A DNA stretch of 36,110 nucleotides. Origin: Ramlibacter sp. GTDB lineage: Bacteria > Pseudomonadota > Gammaproteobacteria > Burkholderiales > Burkholderiaceae_C. The stretch is taken from NCBI GenBank assembly GCA_021323335.1, contig JAJTCN010000066.1:1-36110 (forward strand), in the 5' to 3' direction. The notes below the pieces were generated by a model. That model saw nothing but the letters and a program-made list of their open reading frames with translations, was not told where the DNA came from and searched no databases. Below, piece by piece: positions 9,248 through 16,813 of this stretch (its first letter is position 1; every line of letters begins with the position of its first letter). The position numbers were made by a program, and so were the translations under genes.

Positions 9248-10360
9248 TCAGTCCAGCCGATAACGCGCCACCTTGTCGGCATCCCACGCCAGTCCGGTCC
9301 CGGGCCGATCGCCGATGGGCCAGTGGCCGTCGACGATCTTCACCGGCTCCGCCGCGATGGCGTCCGTCCAGTCCACGTACTCCAGCCAATGGCAGGTGGG
9401 CGTGGCGGCCAGCAGGTGCGCGCTGACCTCCGGCATGAGGTGCGAGCTCATGGGAATGCCGTGCGCCTCCGCCACGCCGGCGGCCTGCATCCACCCCGTG
9501 ACGCCGCCGATGCGCGCCACGTCGGGCATCACCAGGTCGCAGGCCTCGGCCTGGATGGCGCGCAGCAGGTCCTTGGGTCCGTCGAAGTTCTCGCCCAGTT
9601 GCAGCGGGAGGGTGAGGGAGCGGGCGATGTCGGCGTTGCCGGGCAGGTCGTCATGGCGGATCGGCTCCTCCAGCCACGCCACGCCTTCGGACTGCAGCGC
9701 CCGCCCGCGCTCCAGCGCCTCGAAGCGCGAGAGCGCCTGGTTGTAGTCCACCATCAATCGCACGTCGTCCGGCAGGCGCGAGCGCACGGCACGCGTCACG
9801 GCGAGGTCCTCGGCCAGCGTGGCGTAGCCCAGGCGCAGCTTGACGGCCTGCATGCCGCCTTCCAGCAGCGCCTCGGCCTCGTCGGCCGCTGCGTGCGCGC
9901 TCATGAGGCCCAGGCCGCAGGAGTTGTAGGCGCGCACCGGCCGCGGCGCCGCGCCCAGCAAGGTGGCCAGCGGCACGCCGGCGGCGATGGCCATCGCATC
10001 CCACAGGGCCATGTCGAAGGCGGAGAGCGCCATCCGCACGATCCCAGTGACGCCGATCAAGGCAAAGCGGCGCTGCAGCTTGGTGGCGAACGCCACCGGC
10101 GCGATGCGCTCGCCGCGCACCACTTCCGCCGCGTCCTCGACGATGGCGGCGATCGGCTTCGCGCCGCTGCGCCGGTAGCAGAAGACGTAGGAGCGGCCGG
10201 TGATGCCCTGCTCGGTGTGCACTTCCACCAGCAGCAGCGGCGCGGCCTTGACGGTGGCGGCGCTGGTGCCCAGCACGTAGCGCAGCGGCACTTCCACCGC
10301 CGTGCAGGTCACGCCGCGCAGGCGCAGGTCGGAGATGCGGTGCAGTGCGGTGTCAGCCAC
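9248..10360 (-). CDS. Mandelate racemase/muconate lactonizing enzyme family protein
   Basis: This enolase-superfamily enzyme of 370 residues has an N-terminal capping domain (about 1-140) and a barrel. It aligns with my memory of mandelate racemase at a fixed +10 offset. Metal ligands D205, E231 and E257, the acid E327, and the D280-H307 dyad (MPDVARIGGVTGW, SSHLMPEVSAHLLAATPT) are all present. K174 is present, but the second lysine of the KxK motif is Arg (VKLRLGY, R176). One of the two racemase bases is therefore altered. The enzyme abstracts a proton alpha to a carboxylate, but may be a dehydratase or epimerase of an acid sugar or aromatic hydroxy acid rather than a racemase. It overlaps the upstream ketopantoate-reductase-like gene by eight bases, implying translational coupling. 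Confidence 0.92.
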   Translation of the reverse strand: MADTALHRISDLRLRGVTCTAVEVPLRYVLGTSAATVKAAPLLLVEVHTEQGITGRSYVFCYRRSGAKPIAAIVEDAAEVVRGERIAPVAFATKLQRRFALIGVTGIVRMALSAFDMALWDAMAIAAGVPLATLLGAAPRPVRAYNSCGLGLMSAHAAADEAEALLEGGMQAVKLRLGYATLAEDLAVTRAVRSRLPDDVRLMVDYNQALSRFEALERGRALQSEGVAWLEEPIRHDDLPGNADIARSLTLPLQLGENFDGPKDLLRAIQAEACDLVMPDVARIGGVTGWMQAAGVAEAHGIPMSSHLMPEVSAHLLAATPTCHWLEYVDWTDAIAAEPVKIVDGHWPIGDRPGTGLAWDADKVARYRLD

Positions 10361-11273
10361 GGTTGCCTCCAGCGTGCAGGGCCAGGATGTCGGCGATGGC
10401 CCGGTTCATCGGCGTGGGCACGCCCCTGGCCTGCCCGAGCTCCACCACGCCGCCGGCCAGCCAGCGCACCTCCAGCGGGTTGCCGCGCTCCAGGTCGTGG
10501 TGCATGGAGGATGTCATGTCAGGCGAGACGGTGTCGGCGCGCTGCATGGCGGCATCGATGTGGTCTTCGGGAAGCGCCACGCCATGCGCGCGGCCGACGG
10601 CGATCACCTCCTTCATCACGTCGACGAGGAAGGCGCGGGTGTGCGGGTGCGAGCGGATCGGCCCGATGGTCTTGCGCATCGTCGTGGTCGTCCCGGACAG
10701 CCCGACCAGGAAGACGTACTTCTGCCAGATCTCCCGCACGATGTCGGTGGAGAGTTCGGCGTTGATGCCGCCGGCCTTGCACGCCGCCAGCAGCGCCTCG
10801 CCGCGGGCCGAACGCTTGCCGTCGAACTCGCCGAACAGCAGCCGCTGCATGGGCCCGGTCTGGCGGATGACGCCAGGCGACTCGATGGTGGTGGCCACGT
10901 AGCCGACCCCGCCCATGATCTGGCGCTCGCTGAAGGCGGCGCGCAGGTACTGGTCTTTCAGCACGCCGTTCTGGAAGGAGATGACGGCCGTGTCCGGCCC
11001 CACCATGGGCCGCATCTGCGCGATGGCCTGTTCGGTGTCCCACAGCTTCACGCCGAGCATCAAGACGTCCATCACGCCGGCGTCGGCGGGGTTGTCCGTC
11101 ACTTTCACATCGCGGGCGTGCAGCGGCTCGGGGCCTTCGATGCGCAGGCCCTGGCTGCGCATGGCTTCCAGGTGCTTGCCGCGGGCGATGAAGTGGACGT
11201 CGGCGCCGCCGAGGGCGAGGCGTGCGCCGAAGTAGCCGCCGAGGCCGCCTGATCCCATGATTCCGATGCGCAT
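10353..11273 (-). CDS. Ketopantoate reductase (ApbA/PanE) family protein
   Basis: This is an NADP-dependent 2-oxoacid reductase of 306 residues. The N-terminal Rossmann domain opens with RIGIMGSGGLGGYFGARLAL. The later SFQNGVLKDQ (the NGV substrate segment), EIWQKYVFLVGLSGTTT (conserved catalytic lysine in WQKY) and the C-terminal helical domain with MHHDLERGNPLEVRWL are characteristic. The ATG at 11273 is chosen over the longer frame because GGAGA precedes it at good spacing and the Rossmann motif begins at residue 3. It overlaps the mandelate-racemase-like gene, so a shared catabolic role on a 2-hydroxy or 2-oxo acid is more likely than pantothenate synthesis. True PanE cannot be ruled out. 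Confidence 0.9.
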   Translation of the reverse strand: MRIGIMGSGGLGGYFGARLALGGADVHFIARGKHLEAMRSQGLRIEGPEPLHARDVKVTDNPADAGVMDVLMLGVKLWDTEQAIAQMRPMVGPDTAVISFQNGVLKDQYLRAAFSERQIMGGVGYVATTIESPGVIRQTGPMQRLLFGEFDGKRSARGEALLAACKAGGINAELSTDIVREIWQKYVFLVGLSGTTTTMRKTIGPIRSHPHTRAFLVDVMKEVIAVGRAHGVALPEDHIDAAMQRADTVSPDMTSSMHHDLERGNPLEVRWLAGGVVELGQARGVPTPMNRAIADILALHAGGNRG

Positions 11274-11361
11274 GCGAGATCTCCGGATATGGGTGGCGTT
11301 ATAGCGGAAAGCGCGGTCGGCTGCGGCATGATGTCCGGCTCCCGGCACCAAGGAGCGGAAC

Positions 11362-11658
11362 ATGGCCCATGGACCTGGCGCCTTGCAGGCAGCGGAGGAG
11401 CGCGACAGCCCGGTTGCGAAGATCCTCCCGTTCGTATCCATCGCAACGATGGTCATGACGCTGCCGCAGATCTGGACGGTGTGGGTGGACGGGCAGGTCG
11501 CCGGCGTGTCCGTGCTGTCCTGGGGGACCTATCTGCTGGCCGCCTGCCTGTGGTTCGTCCATGGCCTGGCGCGGCGCGACAAGGCCCTCTACGTTGCCTG
11601 CATCGGCTGGATCCTGCTGAATGGCGCGGTGGTGCTCGGCGTGCTGGTGCACGGCTGA
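11362..11658 (+). CDS. SemiSWEET/PQ-loop membrane protein
   Basis: This is a 98-residue inner-membrane protein with three hydrophobic helices (about 20-41, 50-68 and 76-95). The first carries the PQ-loop signature TLPQIW at 33-38. This is the layout of bacterial SemiSWEETs, which dimerise to form a sugar uniporter; whether this one carries sugar is unknown. An AAGGAG Shine-Dalgarno six bases before the ATG fixes the start. It diverges from the ketopantoate-reductase-like gene across 88 bases and is convergent with the lipoprotein gene. Three-helix MtN3-like proteins of unknown cargo look the same, so the SemiSWEET function is a family inference. Confidence 0.8.
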   Translation: MAHGPGALQAAEERDSPVAKILPFVSIATMVMTLPQIWTVWVDGQVAGVSVLSWGTYLLAACLWFVHGLARRDKALYVACIGWILLNGAVVLGVLVHG

Positions 11659-11668
11659 TGGGCGCGCC

Positions 11669-12487
11669 TCAGGGATCGGATCGGGCGAACGCGGTGAAGG
11701 CGCGGGCAAAGGGCGGCTTGACGCCTGCCGCAGCGCGCAGCAGCGCTGCATCGTCGGAGCCGGCCATGGCAGCGCCTAGCGCCTGCAGCGCCTGGCGCTC
11801 CTGTGCCAGCGCGGCTCGCAGCTGCGCCGATCGCGCCGGATCCAGCCCGTAGGCGGCGGGGTCGAAGGGGAAGCGTTCGATGCCGTCCCACAGCGCCAGG
11901 CATTGGCGCCAGGCGCGCTGCAGCTCCGCGCGCCGCTGCGGCGTGAGGTCGCCGGGCTTCCACTGCGTGCCGGCGAGCGCCAGCTCCTCCATGGGCGCGT
12001 GGTAGGCGGTCAGGCGGTCGACGAAGTAATCCATGCCCAGCGCGACGCGCGCCTCGCGCAGGCCGACCCGCACTTCCTCCAGCTCTTCGTGGACGGCGTG
12101 CCAATCGGGCCGCGTCCCCGCCTTGACGGCGGCCGCGATGCGGGCGCCGGCGGTGCCGACCGCGGCAATCCAGTTCGGGGGCGCGGGCGTGCCCCACGCA
12201 TCGCGCAGCGCTCGCTCCTGCGTTGGCCACTGCGCGTGCAGTGTGTCCAGGGCTCGGCGGGCGGCCGGCACCCTGCTGCTGTCGGTCGCCGCGGCGGTGC
12301 TGGTAGCCAGCGCCGCGATGTAGACGGCATCGAAATCGGCCATCGTGCGCACCGCACCCACGGAGGCCTTCACCGCGGCAGCGCCGGTGTTCGAGCGCTG
12401 GGCCGGCGCGGTGCAAGCGGAGAGCGTGGCCAGCGCGAGTGCGGACGCGACGAGCAGGCGGAAGGCAACTGGAGGTTTCATCGTCAT
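11669..12487 (-). CDS. Predicted alpha-helical lipoprotein, function unknown
   Basis: This 272-residue protein has a lipoprotein signal: a hydrophobic stretch FRLLVASALALATLSAC ends in the lipobox LSAC, so it should be lipid-anchored after cleavage at that Cys. The mature part is mostly helical, rich in Ala and Arg, with conserved-looking aromatic segments (GMDYFVDRLTAYHAPMEELA and LALWDGIERFPFDP). I do not recognise the family; the arrangement is faintly reminiscent of imelysin or cytochrome c'-like four-helix proteins, but there is no CxxCH haem site. Two starts are possible (12487 MTMKPP or 12481 MKPP); GGGAAAG spacing favours 12487. A perfect TTGACG/CGTCAA palindrome lies 65 bases upstream of the start. 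Confidence 0.75.
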   Translation of the reverse strand: MTMKPPVAFRLLVASALALATLSACTAPAQRSNTGAAAVKASVGAVRTMADFDAVYIAALATSTAAATDSSRVPAARRALDTLHAQWPTQERALRDAWGTPAPPNWIAAVGTAGARIAAAVKAGTRPDWHAVHEELEEVRVGLREARVALGMDYFVDRLTAYHAPMEELALAGTQWKPGDLTPQRRAELQRAWRQCLALWDGIERFPFDPAAYGLDPARSAQLRAALAQERQALQALGAAMAGSDDAALLRAAAGVKPPFARAFTAFARSDP

Positions 12488-12551
12488 CGCGGTCTTTCCC
12501 GGGCATCGGTTGGAATCCCGCCAAGCCTGCGCCCGGGCGCCGCCGCCGCAC

Positions 12552-12565
12552 TTGACGTGCGTCAA
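12552..12565. promoter_or_regulatory. FNR/CRP-like palindrome upstream of the lipoprotein gene
   Basis: TTGACG-TG-CGTCAA is a perfect 14-base palindrome. It fits TTGAT-N4-ATCAA at 8 of 10 positions and is centred about 71 bases upstream of the lipoprotein start codon, a plausible operator position. It could serve an FNR- or DNR-type regulator. Confidence 0.35.
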
Positions 12566-12591
12566 TGACGGCGATGGCAGCCTCAGCGGCC

Positions 12592-14007
12592 CTACCCCGC
12601 CACCGCGACCATCCGCCCCGCATTCGCCACCGCAACCGAGGCGACCTGCTTGAACACCTCCTTCGTCGCCAGCACCCGCGCATCCTCCCGATACTTCCCC
12701 AGCCCCCCCAGCGGATTCAAGCGCGACCCTTTCGCCCAAGCCGCCACCGCCGGATACGCCGCCCTCGCCCGCTCACCGGCCAGCAGCGCAAGGTACGCGG
12801 ACAGGTAGTCCGCAGGCCGATCCCAATAGGCGATCGGCGGGCACAACCGGTTCTTCTCGTCGTCGCTGCCCACGAGCGCCTCCACCACCCCCAGCAGCTC
12901 GATCTGGAAGCTGTAGAAACCCCAGGCGGTGGGCTGCACCGTCACGCGGTCGGCTTCGAAGACCGGCCGCAGCGGCGGATGGCGCAGGCCCTGCGCCGCG
13001 CAGTGCACATGCACCGTGTCTTCGTCGGTGGGCACCTCCCCTTCGTCCAGCACGATGCGATCGCGTTCGATGCGCCTCACCCGGCCCAGCCGCACCACGT
13101 CGCGGATGCGGCGCAGTTGCTCCACCTCGGCCTCGCTGACGATCGCGCCGTGCAGCATGGTCGCCGGCACCGCCGGATCGACGCGCAGGAAGAAGCCGTC
13201 CGCCTCGAGCCGCGCGAACATGTCGTCGATGGAACTGGCCCGGGCCATGGCCTGCATCTGCAGGCCGCCGCCGGCATAGAAGTCCGGCAGCATGTCGTGC
13301 GGCTGGTGGTAGCGGCGGTTCAGCCACCAGGCTTCGCGGGGCTTGATCCAGTGGATGTTGTCCGGTGGCACGCCTTGGCCGAGCAACCACACGCAGGTGT
13401 CCAGCGCGGTCTTGCCCGCGCCGATCACGCAGTAGCGCTGCGCGCCGTCCTCGATGCCCGCGACGCCACCCGCCGGCACGAAGCGCACGCCGGGAGCCAC
13501 TTCGAACGACGGCTTCGACGTAGCCGGAATGGCGCCCTCCATGTAGGTGGTGTCCACCAGCTTGCGGCGCACGCGAACTTCCCGGGCGCTTCCGGTCAGG
13601 CGCGACACGATCCGGTGCGAGCCGCCTTCGGTGCCCGCGTAATCGGTGCACGGCAGGAACCGCACGCGTCCGGTTGGCAGGAAGTGCTGCTGCATCACCC
13701 GGTCGTAGTAGGCCCGCAGTTCGTCCGGTCCCGCCATCTCGTGGAAGCCGACATTCAGCCCCGAGCGCTCGATCGCGTCGTTGCCCAGCGGCACCGAGTC
13801 CACGCCGTAGAAGGCCGAGGGCTGGTGCAGGCGCACGAAGGGGTAGGCGTCGAGCCAGTGGCCGCCGGGGGCATGACGCCGGTCCACGAGGGTCACGGTG
13901 GCGTCCGAGTGCATGAGCAGTGCGTCCGTGAACGCCATGCCCGCCGCACCGGCGCCCACCACCAGGTAGTCGGTTTCGACCACGTCACCGCTTGCAGCGA
14001 GCTTCAT
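12592..14007 (-). CDS. FAD/NAD(P)-binding oxidoreductase (flavin monooxygenase-like)
   Basis: This 471-residue flavoprotein has an N-terminal FAD-binding Rossmann motif (LVVGAGAAGMAFTDALLM) followed by HAPGGHWLDAYPFVRLHQPS. The latter is the GGxW-type segment found in flavin-containing monooxygenases and lysine/ornithine hydroxylase-like proteins. A second dinucleotide motif (YCVIGAGKTALDTCVWL) near residue 195 should bind NAD(P)H. It probably oxygenates or oxidises a small organic molecule; the substrate is unknown. The ATG at 14007 is chosen because a GGGGGA Shine-Dalgarno precedes it; an in-frame ATG at 14037 is the alternative. It diverges from an SDR gene across 44 bases, so the two are likely to be co-regulated and might act in sequence. 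Confidence 0.85.
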   Translation of the reverse strand: MKLAASGDVVETDYLVVGAGAAGMAFTDALLMHSDATVTLVDRRHAPGGHWLDAYPFVRLHQPSAFYGVDSVPLGNDAIERSGLNVGFHEMAGPDELRAYYDRVMQQHFLPTGRVRFLPCTDYAGTEGGSHRIVSRLTGSAREVRVRRKLVDTTYMEGAIPATSKPSFEVAPGVRFVPAGGVAGIEDGAQRYCVIGAGKTALDTCVWLLGQGVPPDNIHWIKPREAWWLNRRYHQPHDMLPDFYAGGGLQMQAMARASSIDDMFARLEADGFFLRVDPAVPATMLHGAIVSEAEVEQLRRIRDVVRLGRVRRIERDRIVLDEGEVPTDEDTVHVHCAAQGLRHPPLRPVFEADRVTVQPTAWGFYSFQIELLGVVEALVGSDDEKNRLCPPIAYWDRPADYLSAYLALLAGERARAAYPAVAAWAKGSRLNPLGGLGKYREDARVLATKEVFKQVASVAVANAGRMVAVAG

Positions 14008-14051
14008 GCTGAAATCCCCCGATTCGATTCTAGGCATAACATGCCATCGCC

Positions 14052-14828
14052 ATGAAAGAACCAACTTCCCTGCTGGACGCTTTCCGCCTCGACGGCCGCG
14101 TGGCCGCCATCACCGGCGGCGCGCGCGGCATCGGCCTTGCGACGGCGCAACTGTTCACGGCCGCCGGCGCGCGCACCGTGCTGCTGGACATCGACGGCGC
14201 AGCGGCCGCCGAGGCCGCCGCCTCCCTGGGGCCGCTGGCCACCGCCATGCAGTTGGACGTCTCGGTGGAAGCCGACGTGAACCGCGTGTTCGACGAGATC
14301 GTGGCCAGGCACGACGGGCTGGACATCCTGGTCAACAACGCGGGCACGGCCCTGCGGCGACCCAGCATCGAGCTGGCGCTGGCCGACTGGCAGCGCGTGG
14401 TGGACGTCAACATGACCGGCGTGTTCCTCTGCGCCCGGGCAGCGGCCGCCCACATGCTGCGCAGCGGGGGTGGCGCCATTGTCAACACCGCATCCATCAT
14501 GGGCTTCTCGGGCGGCGGCCTCTACCCGAACATCTCGTACCAGGCCACCAAGGGCGCGGTGGTGAACATGACGCGGGCGCTGGCCGTCGAATGGGCCGGC
14601 GGCGGCCTCCGAGTCAACGCCGTGGCGCCCACCTGGGTGGACACCGATTTCATCGGCAGCCTGAAGTCCCAGCCCGAACTGATGGATCGCATCCGCGCCG
14701 TCACGCCGCTGGGACGCATGGCGCAGCCGCAGGAGGTGGCCAACGCGATCCTGTTCCTGGCGAGCCCGGCCGCGGCCATGGTCACCGGGCACGTGCTTGC
14801 CGTGGACGGTGGTTTCCTTGCGCAGTAG
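14052..14828 (+). CDS. SDR-family oxidoreductase
   Basis: This is a classical SDR of 258 residues with an intact set of motifs: TGGARGIG at 21-28, NNAG at 95-98, N120, and the catalytic S148, Y163 and K167 (SYQATKGAV). Asp46 at the end of strand 2 (LLDIDG) suggests NAD rather than NADP. The C-terminus (GRMAQPQEVANAILFLAS, VDGGFLAQ) is that of a secondary-alcohol dehydrogenase/3-oxoacyl-reductase-like SDR, and the DWQRVVDVNMTGVF segment is usual. The substrate is unknown. It starts 44 bases from the divergent flavoprotein gene. A small ORF with a signal peptide begins at a TTG inside its last codons. Confidence 0.92.
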   Translation: MKEPTSLLDAFRLDGRVAAITGGARGIGLATAQLFTAAGARTVLLDIDGAAAAEAAASLGPLATAMQLDVSVEADVNRVFDEIVARHDGLDILVNNAGTALRRPSIELALADWQRVVDVNMTGVFLCARAAAAHMLRSGGGAIVNTASIMGFSGGGLYPNISYQATKGAVVNMTRALAVEWAGGGLRVNAVAPTWVDTDFIGSLKSQPELMDRIRAVTPLGRMAQPQEVANAILFLASPAAAMVTGHVLAVDGGFLAQ

Positions 14829-15195
14829 GCACGCAGCGGCAGCGATTCTCGCGACGCTCCTTGGCCACGGCGCCGCCGCGCAGCCCGCCCCGCCCTTCGA
14901 CGTGGCGTACCGGGCCTGGGACGCCGTGACCGACATCGCGCGGCACAACCGGGCCCCGGACATCGGCGGCGAATGCGCGAAGACCTTCCGCCCCTTCGTC
15001 ACCCCAGCCCTCAGAAGGCAGACCCGCGAGGAGCAGGACCTCGCGGCCACGGCCTGCGTCGCCGCGGCCCGCTCGGCCTGCGCCAATGCCCGGTTGGAGA
15101 GGACGGCGGACATGGCGCGCAAGTGCGACGAGTTCAAGACCGATAGAACAGGTAGTCCGCCGAATACGGCACCTTCTCCTTCGCGCCGACCGTAG
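14818..15195 (+). CDS. Small secreted protein, function unknown
   Basis: This 125-residue ORF opens with a basic stretch and hydrophobic segment (RSRHAAAAILATLLGHGAAA) and a predicted Ala-x-Ala cleavage site before QPAPPFD. The mature part has four cysteines (GGECAK, ATACVA, RSACAN, ARKCDE) that could form two disulfides. Third-position GC is high up to about 15145, arguing that the frame is really translated. The start is uncertain: a TTG at 14818 overlaps the SDR stop (GGACGGTGG lies just upstream), implying coupling; a GTG at 14809 is also possible. The 3' end overlaps the convergent haloperoxidase-like gene by about 60 bases. The last 20 or so residues look unlike the rest, so the original stop may have been lost by a small indel. 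Confidence 0.5.
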   Translation: MRSRHAAAAILATLLGHGAAAQPAPPFDVAYRAWDAVTDIARHNRAPDIGGECAKTFRPFVTPALRRQTREEQDLAATACVAAARSACANARLERTADMARKCDEFKTDRTGSPPNTAPSPSRRP

Positions 15196-16789
15196 CCGCA
15201 TCGCAGGCGCGCGCCGGCGTGGTGCCGCCGATGGTGTTGACGCGCTGGATGCTGCTCACCTGGGCAAAGCGCCCGTTGCCACCCGCGTGCCTGGCAGACA
15301 GCAGCAGCCACGGGATGGCATCGGCCTGAGGTGCATCGGCGCGCGCATCCACGGCGCCCACCACCTTGCTGCCGTCGACCGCCTCCCAGTGCGGCCCCGC
15401 GTAGTGCACGCCGACGGTGGCGCCGCTGCGATCGAAGAGCGTGGCCTCCGGCGCCACGAAGACCCACTTCGCCCCGCCCGGGGCCGCCGCATCGGCACGG
15501 CATTCGTACACCTGCGTGCCGCGCGCCGCGATGCTTTCCAAGAAGGCGCCGTTCCTGGGAGCGATCACGGCGGGCACGGCCGCCGTCGCCGGCGATTGCG
15601 CCACGCGCGCCACCGCCAGTGCGCCGATGCGCTTGCCCATGTCCAGGCCCACCTCGACGGAGGTGCGGAAGTGGATGCCTTCCCACACGCGGGCATCCGC
15701 CACCTCCTGCATGAAGGCCTCCACCGTGCTCCAGCGGCGCGTCGCACCGTTGGCGGTGGGACTGGTGGTCGACAGCTCGGGCATGCGGCCGCGGCCCACT
15801 TCCGCCTTCAGCAGCGTGCCGACGGCGCCGGCCAGGATGCTGTGCGCGCTCGGATACTCGGGGTGGCCCGGGTTGTCGATCAGGGGCGTCCAGCCGGCGT
15901 CCATCCCGGTGCCCGGGTGGTCGTCACGGTCGCCGTTGCGGATGGCGGTGACGGGCCGCCAGAAGCCGTAGTGGTACTTGGCGTCCATCACGGCGATGAG
16001 CGCATCGTCCATGGCCTGGCTGGCGGCGGCCAGCAGGCGCGCGTTCTGCGCGACGGTGCGGCCGGGCGCCTGCGCCACCGAGCGCGTGACGGCGTTGTAG
16101 ATCGGCGGCAGCGAGTACTCCCAGAAGCGCGCCACGTCGGTCTGCTGGGCGCTGCGCTGCGTGCTGGCCTTGCTGCCCATCACCTTGACCTCGTTGTAGT
16201 CGCGCGCCCACAGGTCGCTGTCCAGGGCCGGCGGCGGCGCGGGGCGGAACTGCGCGGGGCTGGCGAGCAGCCAGGTCTTGCGCTGCGGCCACTGGGGCGC
16301 GGCCACGCTGGCGGTCGGCACATAGGCGCCGGGCGCGGCGTGCGGGCGATACCAGTCGGCGGCGGCAAAGCCATCGTCGGCACGCCAGGCCACGACACGC
16401 GCCGCGGCCTGCTCGCCGGCGGCCACGCCTGCGGACCTGGCGGCGCCGTCGGCGACCCTGGCCATCGCGGATTGATAGGCCTTGTCGATGGCCGGCACCT
16501 GCTGCGGCAGCAACCTGGCCAGGCTGGCGCGGGTGGCGGCGGCCACCGCGGCATCGGCCGCAGCGCCGCCGTCGGCCGGCTGCAGCAGCGGCACGGCCGC
16601 CACGGCTTCATGCACCGCGGTCTGCACGATGGCCATGATGCGGACGGCGCCGGGTGTGCCGATGCGGGCCTGCACGAGGATGTCGCCGGCGACGGTGTTC
16701 CAGTCGGTCACGGCGTCGGCTTGCGCGCGCGGCGCCACCGCCAGCAAGGCGGCGGCGACGAGCGCGATGGAAGAAGCGGCTTGTTGCAT
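15134..16789 (-). CDS. Vanadium-haloperoxidase/PAP2-like protein fused to DUF3455
   Basis: This is an exported two-domain protein of 551 residues with a signal peptide at about 1-24. The first domain (about 25-400) is a vanadium-dependent haloperoxidase/PAP2 acid phosphatase relative. The vanadate/phosphate site is seen as K271 and R278 (KYHYGFWRPVTAIR), S314-H316 (HPEYPSAHS), R367 and H373 (ARVWEGIHFRTSVEVG). Residues 412-551 match the DUF3455 pattern: QVYECRA, KWVFVAPEATLFD, GVHYAGPHWEAVDGS, IPWLLLSA and a final QRVNTIGG. DUF3455 proteins are normally free-standing secreted proteins of unknown role. Function could be halide oxidation or phosphatase; the sequence does not decide. It follows the broken methyltransferase gene by 24 bases on the same strand. 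Confidence 0.87.
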   Translation of the reverse strand: MQQAASSIALVAAALLAVAPRAQADAVTDWNTVAGDILVQARIGTPGAVRIMAIVQTAVHEAVAAVPLLQPADGGAAADAAVAAATRASLARLLPQQVPAIDKAYQSAMARVADGAARSAGVAAGEQAAARVVAWRADDGFAAADWYRPHAAPGAYVPTASVAAPQWPQRKTWLLASPAQFRPAPPPALDSDLWARDYNEVKVMGSKASTQRSAQQTDVARFWEYSLPPIYNAVTRSVAQAPGRTVAQNARLLAAASQAMDDALIAVMDAKYHYGFWRPVTAIRNGDRDDHPGTGMDAGWTPLIDNPGHPEYPSAHSILAGAVGTLLKAEVGRGRMPELSTTSPTANGATRRWSTVEAFMQEVADARVWEGIHFRTSVEVGLDMGKRIGALAVARVAQSPATAAVPAVIAPRNGAFLESIAARGTQVYECRADAAAPGGAKWVFVAPEATLFDRSGATVGVHYAGPHWEAVDGSKVVGAVDARADAPQADAIPWLLLSARHAGGNGRFAQVSSIQRVNTIGGTTPARACDAATVGAKEKVPYSADYLFYRS

Positions 16790-16813
16790 GGTGTGGCTCC
16801 TGAGGGCTCCGGG

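Noticed and set aside
10046..10062. FNR-like half match (TGACGCCGATCAA) inside the mandelate-racemase-like gene
   Set aside because: Within coding sequence, weak match, no promoter context.
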